The notes: generated by a model from the sequence alone, not told the origin. Counted from the stretch's first letter, positions 13,051 to 27,005 are shown. The stretch is DNA of 64,000 nt from Ceratotherium simum simum (GCF_000283155.1 NW_004454163.1:27652165-27716164), one strand, 5' to 3'. A program made the numbers and translations.

Positions 13051-14939
13051 ATAGAAAAGCTTGGTATTTCAAAAATTGCTTAATTTTACTCTCACTGAAT
13101 CTTTCAATGTAGATATGGAAGAGTTCACAAATATATGACTTTGCATCCTATCATCCCTTTCATTTAGGCGTTCAGTCTTGGTTAAAGTTGGTGCCATCAT
13201 TACATGAACATGTGTTTGTAGTTTTGGAAGAATGTTGAGTGTAATAGTCTTTCTCCTCAGCTGGGACCTAATGTTTTACTGGAGCGAGTTAGTTGTGGTT
13301 AATAGCACTGTGGGGTAGTTAATCACGCAGATCTTCCTGTGGAGTCATGGAATGCTTTGAGGGGCCTGTATTTCTTAGAGACTGCCTGGGATGTGTTTGG
13401 GGGCTGAATGGATTGTAGCCAAGAGTGGGCTTCCTGGGAGACAGAGGATCTTCCTGTGGAAAGACAGTTTCAGAAATCTGGAGAAATGCACGCAAGAGAG
13501 GCCTCTGCCTGACTCCAGGAGTTATCTGAAATCAGAGGTTCTCAAGGGAGAGAGAATAATCAGAATCAGAGTTTTGTCTGATGGTCTGGTTGTGGGGGGT
13601 AGGGGTGTGGAGAAGTGGGTAGGACCTGGGTGGGGATCAAGGATATTTTGAAATTCCTTAGGTAATTGTGATACCTTCCCACTCACACTCCTCCTACGCT
13701 CCTCCCCTCTCTTGGCCCCTTGAAGTTCTGCTCTAAAGGAATTAAGTTAGTTGACAGCTGAGGGATAAGCTATTTAGGGTATTCAACTCTTTTAATGCTG
13801 AGAGTTTGTAAAAGCTGCCTAACAGGATGATGAGACTGGAGAATAACTTCAATTTAGGAGTTAATATATTTTTTTTAAATAGGTAGAAAATAGCAAGTTT
13901 TTTATCTTGGGCATTTCCATTTTAAAAATTTACTTTAAAAATGATTTCTTTGATCTTAGTTTATAATTTATTTCAGTTAAACTATTTTAGCAGGCCTAAT
14001 TTATTTTTGAATCCTGAGCAAGAACTTGGAAAGCCCCAGACTTCCCAGTTCTACCTGAACCGAAATAAAGTTAGAGATGCAGAGAAGGAGCTGTGAGATT
14101 TGGCACTCTAGATTCAAAGACGCGAGTGACCAATTTCCACTTCTGAAATTTACTGACTGATCCATGAGGGACAGAAAACGAAGAAAAATAAAACCTTTCA
14201 AGAAAGATTAATAAGTTATTTTAAAAATGTGACTCAAATAAGACTATAAAATATTCAAAATTTTGGTTATAGCCAAAGAGATTTTTTTTTTCAGATTCTT
14301 AGGAAGATTTGCTCCTAGGTGTGAAATGTATGTATCTGGTCAGATATCTGTTGCAGCCATTTTAGGAGACATTTTTCTGAAAACTCACCAGAGGTCTTCA
14401 CAAACAAGGTCAAAGGGCTTTAAATATGTATTTATATATGTCCAGTTATATAGTCTAAAGAAGACCTGGCTTTCTCTATTAACTCCGTTTATTGTCATGG
14501 TGTGCATGTTTTCTGATTACACTGTATGATAGGGCATGTTATTGCACATTCCATAACCCAAAATCGAAGGATGTGCAATAAAATTAATAACACGAAGCAG
14601 TAGGCGAATGTGTTAAGTCCAAGTAATCAGGTCAGTAGGCCCGTCTCCGGAAGTCTGTTGGGATTTAGGGGCTGGTGGGGCTAGAGCTGGGCTGCTAGTG
14701 GTCCCAGTGGAGGGTCCCCGACAGAACCAGTCGCCCGGTGATGAGAACCCAGGAGATTAGACCAAACAGCAGACCACAGAGCTTTGTGGTAGATCCCCGA
14801 ACAGCTACCAGGGCATCTCTTGGGAATGCAAGTCTGTTTGTGATGGCTGGACCCTCCCTGCGTATGTAAGGTGGAGTCTGCAAGCCCTCGGCCTGCTCGC
14901 CTGGGCTTTCTCCACAGCCGCCTCACCATGCCTTTTCCT

Positions 14940-15215
14940 ATGGCTCCAGCAATATGGAGCTGGGTATAGTCCCTTCACACACCCCATATTCCTCCTTGTC
15001 TTTGCCACTTCAGTTCTCTTTGCCTGGACATCCCTTTCCTTGCCTCCTTGCCTGGTTAACTCCCGTTTGGATGGAGCTAGTTGTGGCCAGCAGAAGTGCC
15101 CCTGCCGCCGCGCGCCCCCTCTGTATTCTTCGTGCGCCTCTGACCACCACCGTCATAACGCCCATCATGCGGGCATCCTCTCCTTATTTTTTCTGCCTTC
15201 TTCGACAGAGTGTAA
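14940..15215 (+). repeat. Probable L2 3'-end fragment
   Basis: It resembles an L2 tail ('cttcagttctctttgcctgg', 'ttgcctggttaactcccg', '...agggcagggagatcctggg'). It overlaps two ORFs of 137 and 168 codons in different frames that lack domains and have biased, non-protein-like composition. Confidence 0.5.
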
Positions 15216-17953
15216 TCTCGAGGGCAGGGAGATCCTGGGGAGTAAACGCAGGGGCTCAGTCAGTACTGTGGAAAGAGTTAGTCAGTGTGCTGCGGCCTCC
15301 CGTGGTGTGCGGTCAGTTAGGCGTTGGCACCTTCAGTGTGGCTGGTTACTCGCACTCCTTTTTGTAACCATAGAGCGCACCTTTAGTTTTCCCCGGCCGC
15401 CTGGCAGATGCGAGCCTTGGGCCAGAATTACCGGCCAAAAGGGAATGGATCAGTGTGGGCTTATTAACCAGGTGTTAGAAAATCACGGTCTGCCGATACG
15501 ATACACAAGAGCTTGTACTCTTGTGCTTGAAGTACAGCTCCTGTGATTCTCGTTTCTGAGCAGTCAGTCCCCTGCAAGGCGTGCTAGCAATAACTGGTTA
15601 GAGCTGGGTGCTCACCGCCACCAGTGACTAAGATGTTTACAGACGATCAGGCATCTGCAGTAAGTTGCCCACCAGGGCTGCTCTTATTTTGGAGTCACTT
15701 CCTCCCTGGTCGTTTCCTGTTTATCTCTGGAGGCAGGAGGTAGAGGCTCCCTTGACGCTGGACTGGCGCTGTTGCCAGACAGGAGAAATATGAGACTTAG
15801 GCCTGTCTCCGTCTGCTTTGGGTGACTGTACCGGGACTTGCTGGCTTAAGAACATTTCTTATTAAAAACATCGCCAGCAGCCAAGAACTTAACTTCCCTC
15901 ACTGTCGCAGACAAGCAGTTTTCCTTCTCTCTGCTTCCACTGCCCCAGCCCATTGTCCCTGACATCAGGATTACAGGACATTTTTCAGAATTTAACCCTT
16001 GTGCCAAAGGCTGCCTTAGAACCGGGGAATCCTTCCCTCCGCCTCAAGGTCGGGGTGTGGGTTTTTAAGCTGTCACCCAAGTTCTGAGTGTGAACAAACT
16101 CTTGTTTGGCAGGAGAAGAGCCAGAGCCTAGGGAGAGACTGGAGCAGGGAGGAAGATTCTATCTAATTCATTAATTCAGCAAGTCCACATTAATGCCCGT
16201 GTGTGCTGAACACGGATCTGCAAATAAGAGTTGGAAGGATTGTTCAGGGAGAAAGAGGGGTTCCACGAGTTGTATCTTTTCTTCTTGTTCACTCAGAGCC
16301 AAGTAATTGCAAAACTGGAACCAACACCAAGAAGACAAACAGAAGAGCCTTTCAGTAGCTGCCCGTCGGTTTGTTCTCACACCGTGGTGCAGACAGCTTC
16401 CTGGGACCTCTCCCCGCTGTCCCATGAACTCTCCCACCTCAGATCTGATAGTCGATTATACCCAGGAGCAGTACCTCGTTAATAGAGTTTACTGAGACAG
16501 CTGGGAAAGTCAATATGTGATGTAGGACGAAGGAGAAAATAACCTGTCATCAGTCAATTTTCATGTTAGCTTTTTTGATGTTTGTGCTTGCTTGTTACTT
16601 TTTAAAGTGATCTACAGATTTCCTACAGATCACCTGATAAAAACGGTGATTATCTTTAAAAGGAGTGACTAGTTCCTCTTTTCTTTTGATTTGTGGAAAT
16701 TAATCTTAGAAAGATTCTACTTAGGTCTTCAGGCAGTATATTTTAATTTTTTGTTCTGTAGTAATATTTGTCCTTTTGTTTTATAAAGTAATGATTGTAG
16801 GGGAGAAATCTTTCACAACAACCTCTATTTAGACTGCTTTTTAATTAAAAAGGGCAAAAAGATTGTATTAAAAATCACATTAGAAGGAAAACATGCTATA
16901 TATTACTTCTAGTGGTCCCTCGTTAAGGACTGGATTCTCTGAGAACAGAAATAATAGAGAAATAGTGTGTCACTCATCTGTAGGCATACATTTTAGGAAC
17001 CAAGGGGGCTTAGAACATAGGACAGACCCTTATAAGTAGAAGAAAGGGAACAAAACTGAGTCAGACCCAGAAGAATTTGGCAGCAATTTTTTTCATCCTC
17101 ATGTGGTCGTTGATTCCTGAATGTCCAAGAGTCAGCGAAATACGGCGGCGCATGGTCCACAGCACCTGTCAGGTCTGTTTTTCTCGTTGTGAATTGTGAA
17201 GGAGAGAGAATGATGATTAATCAGGATTTACTGTGTGAGGGCCTGTAATGGAGTGGACGGCAGGAGGGAAGAGGCCTGGGGTCTGCTTAGGGTCTGTAGC
17301 AAGACCCCCAAAGTTCTGCTGCACATCACTACTGGTCCTCGGGGGGTAGACGCGGAGGTCCCAGGCTGGCATGTGCCCGTGGTAACCCCACGGCGCTCTG
17401 GTAGGCATCTGTGAGTTTCATTGCCGTGGTTCTGGCAGCTTCGTTAGAAAGGTGGCCTTTCCTTCAGCACTTGCAATGCTTTTCCGATTGCCAGAATGTC
17501 TGACATGGCTCTGAGTATAGAGACTGGGGGGAACGCGTTTCTTTCCTGTCTGCTCTGCGTTTGGCATTTTGTTATTCTGCATTTATCTCAGTTCTGTGTC
17601 TTATTTTTTGAATTGTACAATGTCGTTGGCAAACCAGATGGTCTCATAACCAGAGAGTTCGGAGACTGGTTTTACATTGTTGTTTTAAACAAGCGTAGCA
17701 ACAAGCACGTACTCATCCTTACGAACACTGTTCATTTCAGAGTTGTCACCCCAGTAATCTAGACACAGTACAGCGGTATTGCTGGTACTCAAGACATGCT
17801 GAGCATGTCATAGGAAAAAGAAACCATTCTCCTTACTTTATAGTTGTGACTTGTTTTTACCTAGATTAATGACCTACTTTGTTAAGTAGATTTGGTTCTG
17901 AATGATCGAGACTTGGCTCTGTTTTCTATAGAATGTGAGACAGTGGTCTAAAT

Positions 17954-18153
17954 CAGGGTTAGCAAACTATGGTTCACGTGTTTTCGTAAATAATTTATTG
18001 AAACACAGCCACGCCCATTTGTTTACATATCGTTGTCCCTGGCGGCATTTGAGCTACAAAGGTGGAGTTGAGTATTTGCAGCAGACTTTATGGCCTGCAA
18101 AGCCTGAAATATTTACAATTTGGCCCTTTACAGAAAAAATCTGCCAACCTCTG
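17954..18153 (-). mobile_element. hAT-type MITE with intact 8-bp target duplication
   Basis: The ends are CAGGGTTAGCAAA and CTGCCAACCTCTG, which pair as imperfect terminal inverted repeats. The flanks are an exact 8-bp duplication GTCTAAAT (17946-17953 and 18154-18161), the length made by hAT transposases. The interior ('tttattgaaacacagcca', 'ggcctgcaaagcctgaaat') is the same family as the copy at 54235, in the opposite orientation. Confidence 0.9.
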
Positions 18154-20179
18154 GTCTAAATTTATTCTGTGTTTAAATATTTCCTCCAAACCACTCAGTT
18201 CCAATTTGTAGAAACCTGGATGGTTTAGTACTCAAAAATTATTTTTCTTGGTGCTTTCACACGTGTGTAGATTGAGTTTCCTGTACTATGCTCTCTGAAT
18301 ACCCATTTATTTGTATATTCTTAGGTATAGTGAGACTGGAACTGGAAAATCTCACTAGTGTCCTGGACACTAAATTCTCTCAGTAAGGACTTTAGAATTT
18401 ATGACCCACAGTATTCCAGACTTCAGGCATAAGGCTTCTTAAATGTGTAAAAGACCAGTTTCTAAGAGAGCATGGGTGGTTTGGATGAGCAGGTTTATTT
18501 CTTACGACTTACCTTCTATAACTGTGGGTAATATTTATATAAAAGGAGTGAAAGCTTTCCAGTTTTGTGGGCACACACTGACTATATTCAGATCTAACGT
18601 GAATAGGTGAAGAAACTTAAATACCTATGAAGCGTTAGTTTTATTTATCCTGGTGAAAAGTTTCAAGAATTCTCAGAGCGAAAATTATACCTTTTATTAT
18701 TTATAGGTATGCTAATGGTGTTACATATTTCTTTACTTAATTTCTTTTTTTTTAAGTCAACTTTATTGAGTAATAATTTATGGATAATCTTAGTACCTTT
18801 GTGTAGAAAAGCTAATTTGTTTTCTAGGAGACATATTAGACTACAGATTTTTAAACCTGTTCAGATTATCAGTCTGTGCTATTTCTTTACTTTTTTTAAG
18901 TCTTTAGTTTGTCTGAGTACTTGCGTGTTATAGGAATAACGTGCAATTCTGAAACCATTCAGAACAGGTCATTCATTCATACTTCAGGGATGTTTAACTT
19001 TTAACCCTGTTTGTTCTTCTGTATGTACCTTTCTTTTATTCTATAAATATTTATCAAATTGCATAGCATTTGCTATGGGGGAGTGCAAATAAAGTGTAAA
19101 ATATAATTCTTGCCACGCACATGCTTACCAAGTTGGGTAGAAAAAGAAAGCATAAATATTTTAAAAGCTAAAACTAGTATGAGTTGGGTATAAAACAAGA
19201 GTTTTAGAGGAATCTCAAGTTGGTATATAATTAAATACTGAATGAAAGGTGCTTTCAGTTCAGATTTCAGCTCAGTACTTGTTGAGGCCCTGTGAATGGA
19301 GTGAGCAATAAAATATAGTTGAGCCTTTAAAGAGATCACAGGAGGATATAATGAAATTAAAAATTAAAATTGCATGTGATGCGTGGAAGAGAAGAATTGG
19401 ACTTACATCTAAGGGACAAGGAAGTGGAGATTTGAACATCACAGTTTCGTGGGGATCAGCAGGGTTTGGGAGGTACCAGGAAAGGACACAGGTATTTGGA
19501 GGCTGTACAAGAGGAATTCGCAGTGTGTACAGAGCAGAAAGAAGGGTATGGATGTGGTACAAACCAGCATGACAAGCTAAGTGACTATCAACAACTAGTT
19601 GTGGAGCGTGATGTGCTGGAAAGGGTATGAAAGGAGGTTAGCATTGGTGAGGTAGGCAAGACCAAAGGCCTTACTCTCTGAAGCTACTGAGAACACCAGA
19701 TGGGTATTAGGCAGAGAAGTGACACTGAGATGTGCATTTCCAATGGTTTGCTCTGGTAGCTATGGGATATGGGTGAAAAAGGAGAGGCTGGTGGCTGGAG
19801 AGGTCAGGAAGGCCCACCAAGGAGCTGAGGGGTCAGCAGGCTGGAGGGGTGGAATGGGCTTCAAGGAGAGGGAAGGCTGTCTCAGAACAAAGGTGGAAGG
19901 TATCATTGTCTTCAGAAGATGTGATATGTTGCTTTGAATGGAAAGTTTTTAAAGTCCTGGGAATTTTGACTATAGTCAAAATGTCAAAATGATGGGTTGA
20001 GGATTAGATTGTGGACAGTCTCAAAAGCCAAGAAGTTTGAACTTTGCCTTAGACATAAGGAGAAACAGCACAGTGAAAACCGCATTGCTTCTGAACACAC
20101 GTACGCTGTCCTCTCCCTTTATAAGGGGTGACTCTGTGTCCCTCCATCTGTAGCTCCATCCAGTCCCTTCTTGACCAAT

Positions 20180-21295
20180 CGAGGACATCACAACCATATT
20201 TGTCCCCTCTCTCCTGCATCTTCAGCTTTTCCCGGATCATTCTCAAAATCACAGAGCTTGCCATGGTACCTCTTATGGTAATAAAACAACCTTCCTAACC
20301 CCACTTCCTCTACTGCCTTTTTTCTCTGCCTCCCTTTATGACAGATCTCCTTGAAATCGTTTTCTATGCTTGTACCCCCCACTTCTCTCCTCCCGTTTAG
20401 GTTTTTATCTTGCCACTCCACCAAAACCACTCTTGTCGAGCTCCCCAGTGACTTCCATGTCACCAAGTCCAGGGGTCTTGGCTTTCTCAATTGTCGTCTT
20501 ACTTGGCCTGTCTGAAGCACTTGTCTGCAAGGTCCTTCTTAATGCTTTCTTTGCTATGCCTCCAGAACACTATTTTCTCTTGGTTCTCATCCTGCCTCAC
20601 TGATAGCTCTTCTCAGTCTTTCTCATCTTTAGCCTGTAAATGTTGATGTGTTCGTTTATTCTCAGAAAGTTCTCATCCAGGCCAATGACTTTAAAAGCCA
20701 TCTGTATCCTAATGACTTGCAGGTTTATATATCTGGCCTGGACCTCTCCCCTGAGTTCCAGACTTGAATCTAACTACCTATTTAGCATCTCTACTTAGAT
20801 CTCTAGTGAGCTTCTCAAACTTAATATATCCAAGACGTAACTCTTCATTCCTCTCCTTCCCTAACCCTACTTCTCCCCTACTTGCCCGGTTAGTAACTGG
20901 GAACTGTTCTACAGGTGCCCAGTCCAAAGAATTGGGAGTGATACTTGACTCCTCTTTTTCTCTCCTTGGTCACCCACATTCAGCCCATCCACAGATCCTA
21001 CTGGCTCTCTACCTTTGAGATAATATACCAAATCCAGCCATTTATCATCACCTTTACTTTCCAAGCCCGGGGCATGTAATCTCTCCCCCGAATCATTACA
21101 GACAGCCTTTGCATTGGTTCCCTGCTTCCACACTTGGCAGCCAGAGTGAACCATCTAAAATATGTCGGCATATTACTTCTCTGCTCAACCCTTGAGTGTC
21201 CTCCCATCACACTAATGGACGATCCAGAGCCCTTACCACAAGGCCCTATAGTCTGCTGTCTGATGTTACTTGCCTTTCTCCCCTGCCATCATCTA
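20180..21295 (+). repeat. LINE2 (L2) 3' portion, plus orientation
   Basis: A 1.1-kb block with continuous L2 wording: 'gagctccccagtgacttcca', 'atgacttgcaggtttatata', 'gatacttgactcctcttt', 'cattggttccctgcttcca' and 'gtgtcctcccatcacac'. Frames of 60-110 codons on both strands are decayed ORF2/3' sequence without intact reverse-transcriptase motifs. Confidence 0.78.
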
Positions 21296-21990
21296 CAGAA
21301 AACTGCAGAAAGGATATGATTGGGCAGTTCCCTAGGGAAATACAAATGGCTTGGGAATCGATGGATAGATGTCCAACATCACTAAGCATTGAGGAAAAAC
21401 AAAGTGAAGTGCAGTAGAGTATTTTATTTTACCTATCATGTTGGCCGAGTTGAAGAGTGATGATCTGGTGTTGAAGACTCTTGATGAATGAGCCCCGACT
21501 TACATCTGTGGTGTCCTTTTTGAGGACAGTTTTGCAGAAGTGTCAAAGAGCCTTAACATTTTTTACAACTTCTAAACTACAAAGACTACTTTCAGAAATT
21601 TATACAAAGGAGATAGTTGGTTGACTACAGAAATTTTTATCTGTAATTACTGAAAAGTTGAAACAATCTAAATCATTAATAGAAGATCGTTAAATTATGG
21701 TCCATTTAGACAATAGAATAGTATGATGTATTAAGAAGAATGTAGAACCATCAAAATATGTGTAGCTGTGTGTGTTTTACAGTGAAAAAAATCAGGTTCC
21801 AAATCAATATGTATAATATAAACTCATTCTTATAAATACACATGAATATGTATATTCAGAAAAGAAATGGGAAGGCTGTATAGCTGGAAATTGGCAGTGG
21901 TTACTTCGGTTGGTGAGATTAGAAGCAATCTTTAATTTCTCTTTGATTTTGTAGTAAGCATTTGTTATTTTTATAATCGGAAACAATTAG
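21296..21990 (+). repeat. L1/HAL1-like 3' fragment
   Basis: It resembles the 3' end of old L1/HAL1 elements ('gaggaaaaacaaagtgaag', 'gttgaaacaatctaaatc', 'ggaaattggcagtggttact'). It separates two L2 blocks and so may be an insertion into an L2. Confidence 0.5.
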
Positions 21991-22045
21991 AGAAAGAAAA
22001 TGAAGGCTGCAGTATTGAGATGCACCATATATATTTCACTTTGAA

Positions 22046-22340
22046 ATGGAAGCTGCCCGGCAGGAATTCCTTCAATTTCCTGGTCCCTTCCTCACCCGCC
22101 CACTGCTCACTGTAATAAGCATTGCACCTGTCTGGATGGCGCCTTATCTCCCACCACACAGGAAGACTTCTTCCTTCTGTCTGAATGCCTCCCTGCTCAC
22201 TGATTCATCTCTGGCCTCCGTCCTCAGTATCTTCGTTTCTTACAGGCTCTTATCACTATTTAAACATGCCCATGTCTCACCCTTCCTCCAAAAACAAGCA
22301 GTGCTTGCTCTGTGGCCAGCACTTTATTCTAAATTTGTTA
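22046..22340 (+). repeat. L2 fragment, plus orientation
   Basis: Pyrimidine-rich text with L2-like wording ('cttctgtctgaatgcctc', 'ttcctccaaaaacaagcag'). It may continue the L2 that ends near 21295. Confidence 0.5.
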
Positions 22341-22629
22341 CTTTATGATTACTTTGTAGATCTTGCTCATATTTTTCCAGTAGATAATTGTGTATTCCGT
22401 TATTCTTTCCTTTATTCATTTGTACAATAAATATTTACTCAGTATTTTCTGTATGCTGAATGCCAGGATATAGAGATGAAAGATTCACAGCTTCTATTTT
22501 CAGGGAGTTTACAAGGGAGTGAGATGTGTCCTGAAATAAAAATAAAAAAACCAAAAACTTGTAGAGGCCAGAGTTTTTCTTTGGAGGAAGAGGTACACGG
22601 TATGAGTAGGTGTTTTATCTGTTAATTGA

Positions 22630-23635
22630 ACATTTTTTACCTTGATACCATTAGTCATTAGAGAAATGCAAATTAAAACCACAGTGAAATACCACTAGCC
22701 ACTTTTTAGAATGGCTACAATAAAATAAAATGGCAATACCAAATGCTGGGAAGGTTGCGGAGCAATTAGAACTCTTATCCATTGAGGTGGAAATGCAAAG
22801 TACAGCCATTCTGGAAAACAGTTTGACACTTGCTTAGTTAATTTACCATAATGACTTAGTAATCCCATTCCTAGGTATTTTTTTTTTTTTAATTTTATTT
22901 ATTTTTTTCCCCCCCAAAGCCCCAGTAGATAGTTGTATGTTATAGCTGCACATCCTTCTAGTTGGTGTACGTGGGACCCGGCCTCAGCATGGCTGGAGAA
23001 GCGGTGTGTCGGTGCGCGCCCAGGATCCGAACCCGGGCCGCCAGTAGCGGAGCGCGCGCACTTAACCGCTAAGCCACGGGACCGGCCCACCATTCCTAGG
23101 TATTTACCCAAGAGAATAAGATCATATGTTCACACTAAAAACCTGTATGTGAATGTTTATAGTGGCGTTAATGCATAATTTCCAAAAACTAGAAACAACC
23201 TACATGTCCTCCACCTGGTAAACGGATAAACTGGAGCATATGCATACCGTGGGCTGCTACTCATCAGGGAACAGGAACGGACTGCTGAGACACGCAGCAA
23301 CGTGGATGAGTTGCAAGTGTATTATGCCAAGTGAAAGAAACCAGACTCAAAAAACTATGTGTTATACTAGATGGTTCCATTTATATGACAAGTGGAAAAA
23401 GCAAAACTATAGGATAAAACAGATGGTTGCCAAGAGCTGGGTGTAGGAAGAGGGGTTAATTATAAAGCGGCTCATGGGAATTTTGGGGGGTGATGGAACA
23501 GTTCTGTCTCTTGATTGTAGTGGCAGTTACTCAACTGTAACCATTTGTCAAAACTCATAGAACTATACATTAAAAAGTGTGGATTTTACATTTTATAAAT
23601 TATACCTCAGTAAAGCTGACTTAAAATTTTTTTGA
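22630..23635 (+). repeat. Old L1 3' end (ORF2 tail and 3' UTR), interrupted by an ERE
   Basis: The L1 ORF2-derived phrases are clear: 'agagaaatgcaaattaaaac', 'atgctgggaaggttgcgga', 'ccattctggaaaacagtttg', then across the SINE 'tatttacccaagagaataag', 'aactagaaacaacctacatg' and 'gagacacgcagcaacgtgga'. It is plus-oriented and ends at a TTAAAA-rich tail near 23620. Frameshifts and stops make it non-coding. Confidence 0.82.
22881..23089 (-). mobile_element. ERE SINE (short form), nested in L1
   Basis: Minus-oriented ERE with poly(A) read as T-rich sequence at 22881-22908, a middle module ('agtagatagttgtatgttat') and the tRNA-like head ending GGGACCGGCCC. The long forms' 'gatgttagctcag' tail module is absent. 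A 16-bp target duplication CCATTCCTAGGTATTT flanks it (22865-22880 and 23090-23105). Confidence 0.96.
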
Positions 23636-23639
23636 GGGA

Positions 23640-24090
23640 ACAGAAAAAAGTTATTTTGATATGTGGTATATTCCCATGGTTCAGAACTCCAGACAATATG
23701 AAGCAATACAGTGAAAAGCCTCATTTCTATCTTTGCCACCCATAATCACTAGGTTTCTTATGTATCTTAAAGTTTCTCTATGCAGGTATCATCATATATG
23801 CACATATGTTCTCATTTTTACCTGTTTCTAGCACAGAACACAGCTTATTAGTATAATTTTCTGCACCTGTTCATTCTCCTTATAATATAGGTTATAGTTC
23901 TTTTCACATCAGTACATTGAGATCTTTCATTCTTTTCTACAGCTGCATGACAAGAAGGTTGTTGTATGAGGGCATATAATTTATTTAATCAATTCTCATG
24001 TGACAGACCCAGATTTTTTTCCCATCTTTTCCCATTATACACAGTGCTGCAGTGAATAACCTTCTACTATAACACTGTGTCGAAAACACA
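23640..24090 (-). repeat. L1-derived fragment, probably minus
   Basis: Wording typical of old L1 3' UTR in reverse: 'cttctacagctgcatgacaa', 'tttatttaatcaattctc', 'cacagtgctgcagtgaataa'. A similar fragment lies at 54560-55110. Confidence 0.5.
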
Positions 24091-26769
24091 CATTTGTTCC
24101 AATGCAGTTGATGTATCAGGAAACGACTGGAGCGTGACATGAATCCTTCGAGTTTGCTCACGTGTGATTTCACCCCTCGCAAACACTAGGTGAGCACAGA
24201 AGCCTGTGGAATGGAGTTGTATAGGAACCCACACAAAACACACTCATGCACACACCTCAGACTTCCACCGGGGACCTCATCTCCCCATGGGTTGAGTCAC
24301 GCCAGTCCACACCTGCTGTTACAACCTCCCCCCTCCCCTCCAATTCCAGATAACCCTCCTTCCACCACTTCACAGAAACTCCACAAGCCACAACCCTCTG
24401 ACGCCAACTTCCACAAGCAAACTGCAGGCCTTTTTCAAGGTAAACTTTATCTGTGTATATCTTAACCATTTAACATGTGTAAAACCATACTACTGTTTTC
24501 GTTAAATGTGTCACTGACAGAGGTTTTGAGTGTTAGGCCCCTAACTTCATTTTTGCTGGAAGCCCTTTGGGTTTTATTGCCTGATTTTGCACAGTGCAGT
24601 GATTTATAAACACGTTATATGTATGTTGTGTTATAGGAGGACTGTGCCACGTGTGGGTATATCTGTAGAATAGATTCCCAAGTGGAAGGGTCCAGAGTTT
24701 TAGGAATTAAATTCTAAGAGTTTGCTGGATGATATGTTTAAATGATATAGTTGGTTTGGTTTTTTCTTTTTCATAAAAAATGTTATGATAGAGCTGAAGA
24801 GTGTGTGTCAGTGTGGTTTGGGAATAATGCCGCTCCCTTTAATCTTAAACTTGTGGGTGTTTTTGGATGTGTGATGGCCGTTAGGGAGGCTGTTTGCATG
24901 TTGGTACAAGGCAGAGCCTCATGGAGGCAGGAATCTCAGGAGAAGGTGGAGGAGTGGGATGTCCGGCCAGAGGGATTTGTGAAGTGGTGACTGTTCTAAC
25001 TTCTTCAAAATCACCTGACATGGCAAGAGGCTTTCAAGCCAAGAGACAAGAAGGGGCTAGTTGTCAGAATGGGAAATGTCTGATTGGGAGAGAGCCCATG
25101 GCAATCGAAGACACATTCACCAAGTGCCATCCAAAAAGAATGGCTTTCAGAGGCCTTTTAAATCCCAGAGCTCCAACCTGAGCCCAAGGCTCGGGCATTC
25201 CGAGCAGAGGAATTTGGTAAGAGGAGCTAAAGCTTTCTTTCGTAAAGGATGTGAAGATCAAAGAGAGAAAAATTGGAGATTAGGGAGAAAGTTGGGGAAG
25301 TGTACTCAAGTGTTTGTTTTATTTGATATTTTACTCTAAAGATTTGCAAAACTTTTTGGACCCTGCCAGCTTATTAGTTCACTATTTCTTTAAAGAGTTG
25401 TATTTAAAAACAAACAAAATAATTCATAATAGAATAGAAAAATAGGTTTCTTTTCTGATTCTAGTTAACTGTAAAAAGTCCACTCAAGGCCCTGGTTCCC
25501 TCAAGACCAGCTTACACCTCATTGGTGCCAGGAGGAAGTAAATGACCTTAGAAGTCTTGAAAACAGAGTGATGATAGACTTTACATTTTCTTAATACTGT
25601 TTTTTTCCCTATTGGTTTGATTGATAAAAATTGCTTTCTGTATCAAAGCAGTATCAACTATTATAATATTGAAGATACAAGTTATGAAAATAAATTAGGT
25701 AAAGCACTTTTAGATAAGTTAGTATTTAAAATTTAACAAAGAAGAAAGTCATTTGTTTTGTTAGGTAATGTGAACATGGCAGGTTTGATCTGGAAACCGG
25801 TGTTTAAACCTGTAATTTTCTTGTCACCAGTGATTTTGAAACCCTGCTCCATTGTTGTGGGATTGCACAGTTTATTTCTGCATTTCTTATAAAGATGTTG
25901 AAAAAGAAGAAGATCTCACACATTGTCGACTCTTTTTGAAAGTAGTAATTATTGATTCAGCTAAGCTGCTCTTCATTTAATTTATTATCTACTGAAGATT
26001 TCTTTATTGATTTTTCTCTATTAAAATTTTGATTTGATATTAATATAACTACAGAAAACAAGAAATAGCATATTAAATCCTTCACCTTAGTAGAAAATCC
26101 AGTTCACATTTTTCTGAGGTCTCTTGCCCTGTTCTGTGGTTAGAAAGATATATTTCTATTTTCTACCTCCTTTATGATTATTTGCTGCAACTGTCTTGCT
26201 TTTAGAAAGATGTCTTGTGTTTGGACTCTTCCAGGTGATCTGAACATTGTCTATCTTACAGGTACAAAATTCAACAGGAATTAGAATTAGTAGATATTTA
26301 AATACCTTTATTGAAGCATAGTAGAACGATTCATGACTCTTCTTTTCTTAAAGCTTTATTTTAAAAGAAACCTCTTATTCATTCTCTGGCTACATAAATG
26401 CTAATCCAGGAGCCTAGGGATGGTCTGTTTTATGCAATCAACAGTTTTTCTGAAGGAATACCTCTGGGAAAAGGGGCAGTGTGTCTCAGAGGCACTAGTG
26501 GTTGTTGGCTTTGTTCTCTTGTTCTCTTTTTCCCCAGAGATGATTCTCATAATCTGGGGTGTATGTGCCTATATCCCAGAGGTGACGTGCTTAGGAAAAC
26601 AATAACAGCAATGGTAGGACTTGCGTCTTTAATTTGGAGGAGAAACTTCCTCCTTGGCCCTTGTCTGGATTCAAGACCCTTTGAACACCTGCCAGACTGA
26701 TTTGTTTTATAAAAGACAGTGTTATCCACCAATTTAAAATGAAACTTGGATATGTAACTTTACTATTAT

Positions 26770-27005
26770 TAATAAAAGAACATTTATTGAGGATTTTTCT
26801 GTGTCCCAGGCACTGTGCTAACCCTTTCATGCCCCTAGTCCCCCAGCGCCCTCTGAGGAAGGCGCTGTGGTGATCCCCACTCTACACTCTGGGGAGTGGG
26901 TATCTGTGGAAGTCGAGGAACTTTCCCTGGTCACATCTGTGAGCGGTCGAGACAGTGTGCCAGCCCATCTCTGGGACTCCAGAGCCAAACTCAAAACCTC
27001 TTAAA
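26770..27005 (-). repeat. MIR SINE, minus orientation
   Basis: It shows 'aacatttattgaggattttt', 'gtcccaggcactgtgctaac', a 'gcgctgtggtgatccccac' segment and a reversed tRNA-like end at 'gactccagagccaaactc'. Confidence 0.78.

Noticed and set aside
14954..15546. Overlapping frames of 137 and 168 codons in a GC-richer block
   Set aside because: Two different frames are open over the same DNA and the left part reads as an L2 tail. Peptides are Cys/Arg/Pro-rich with no domain.
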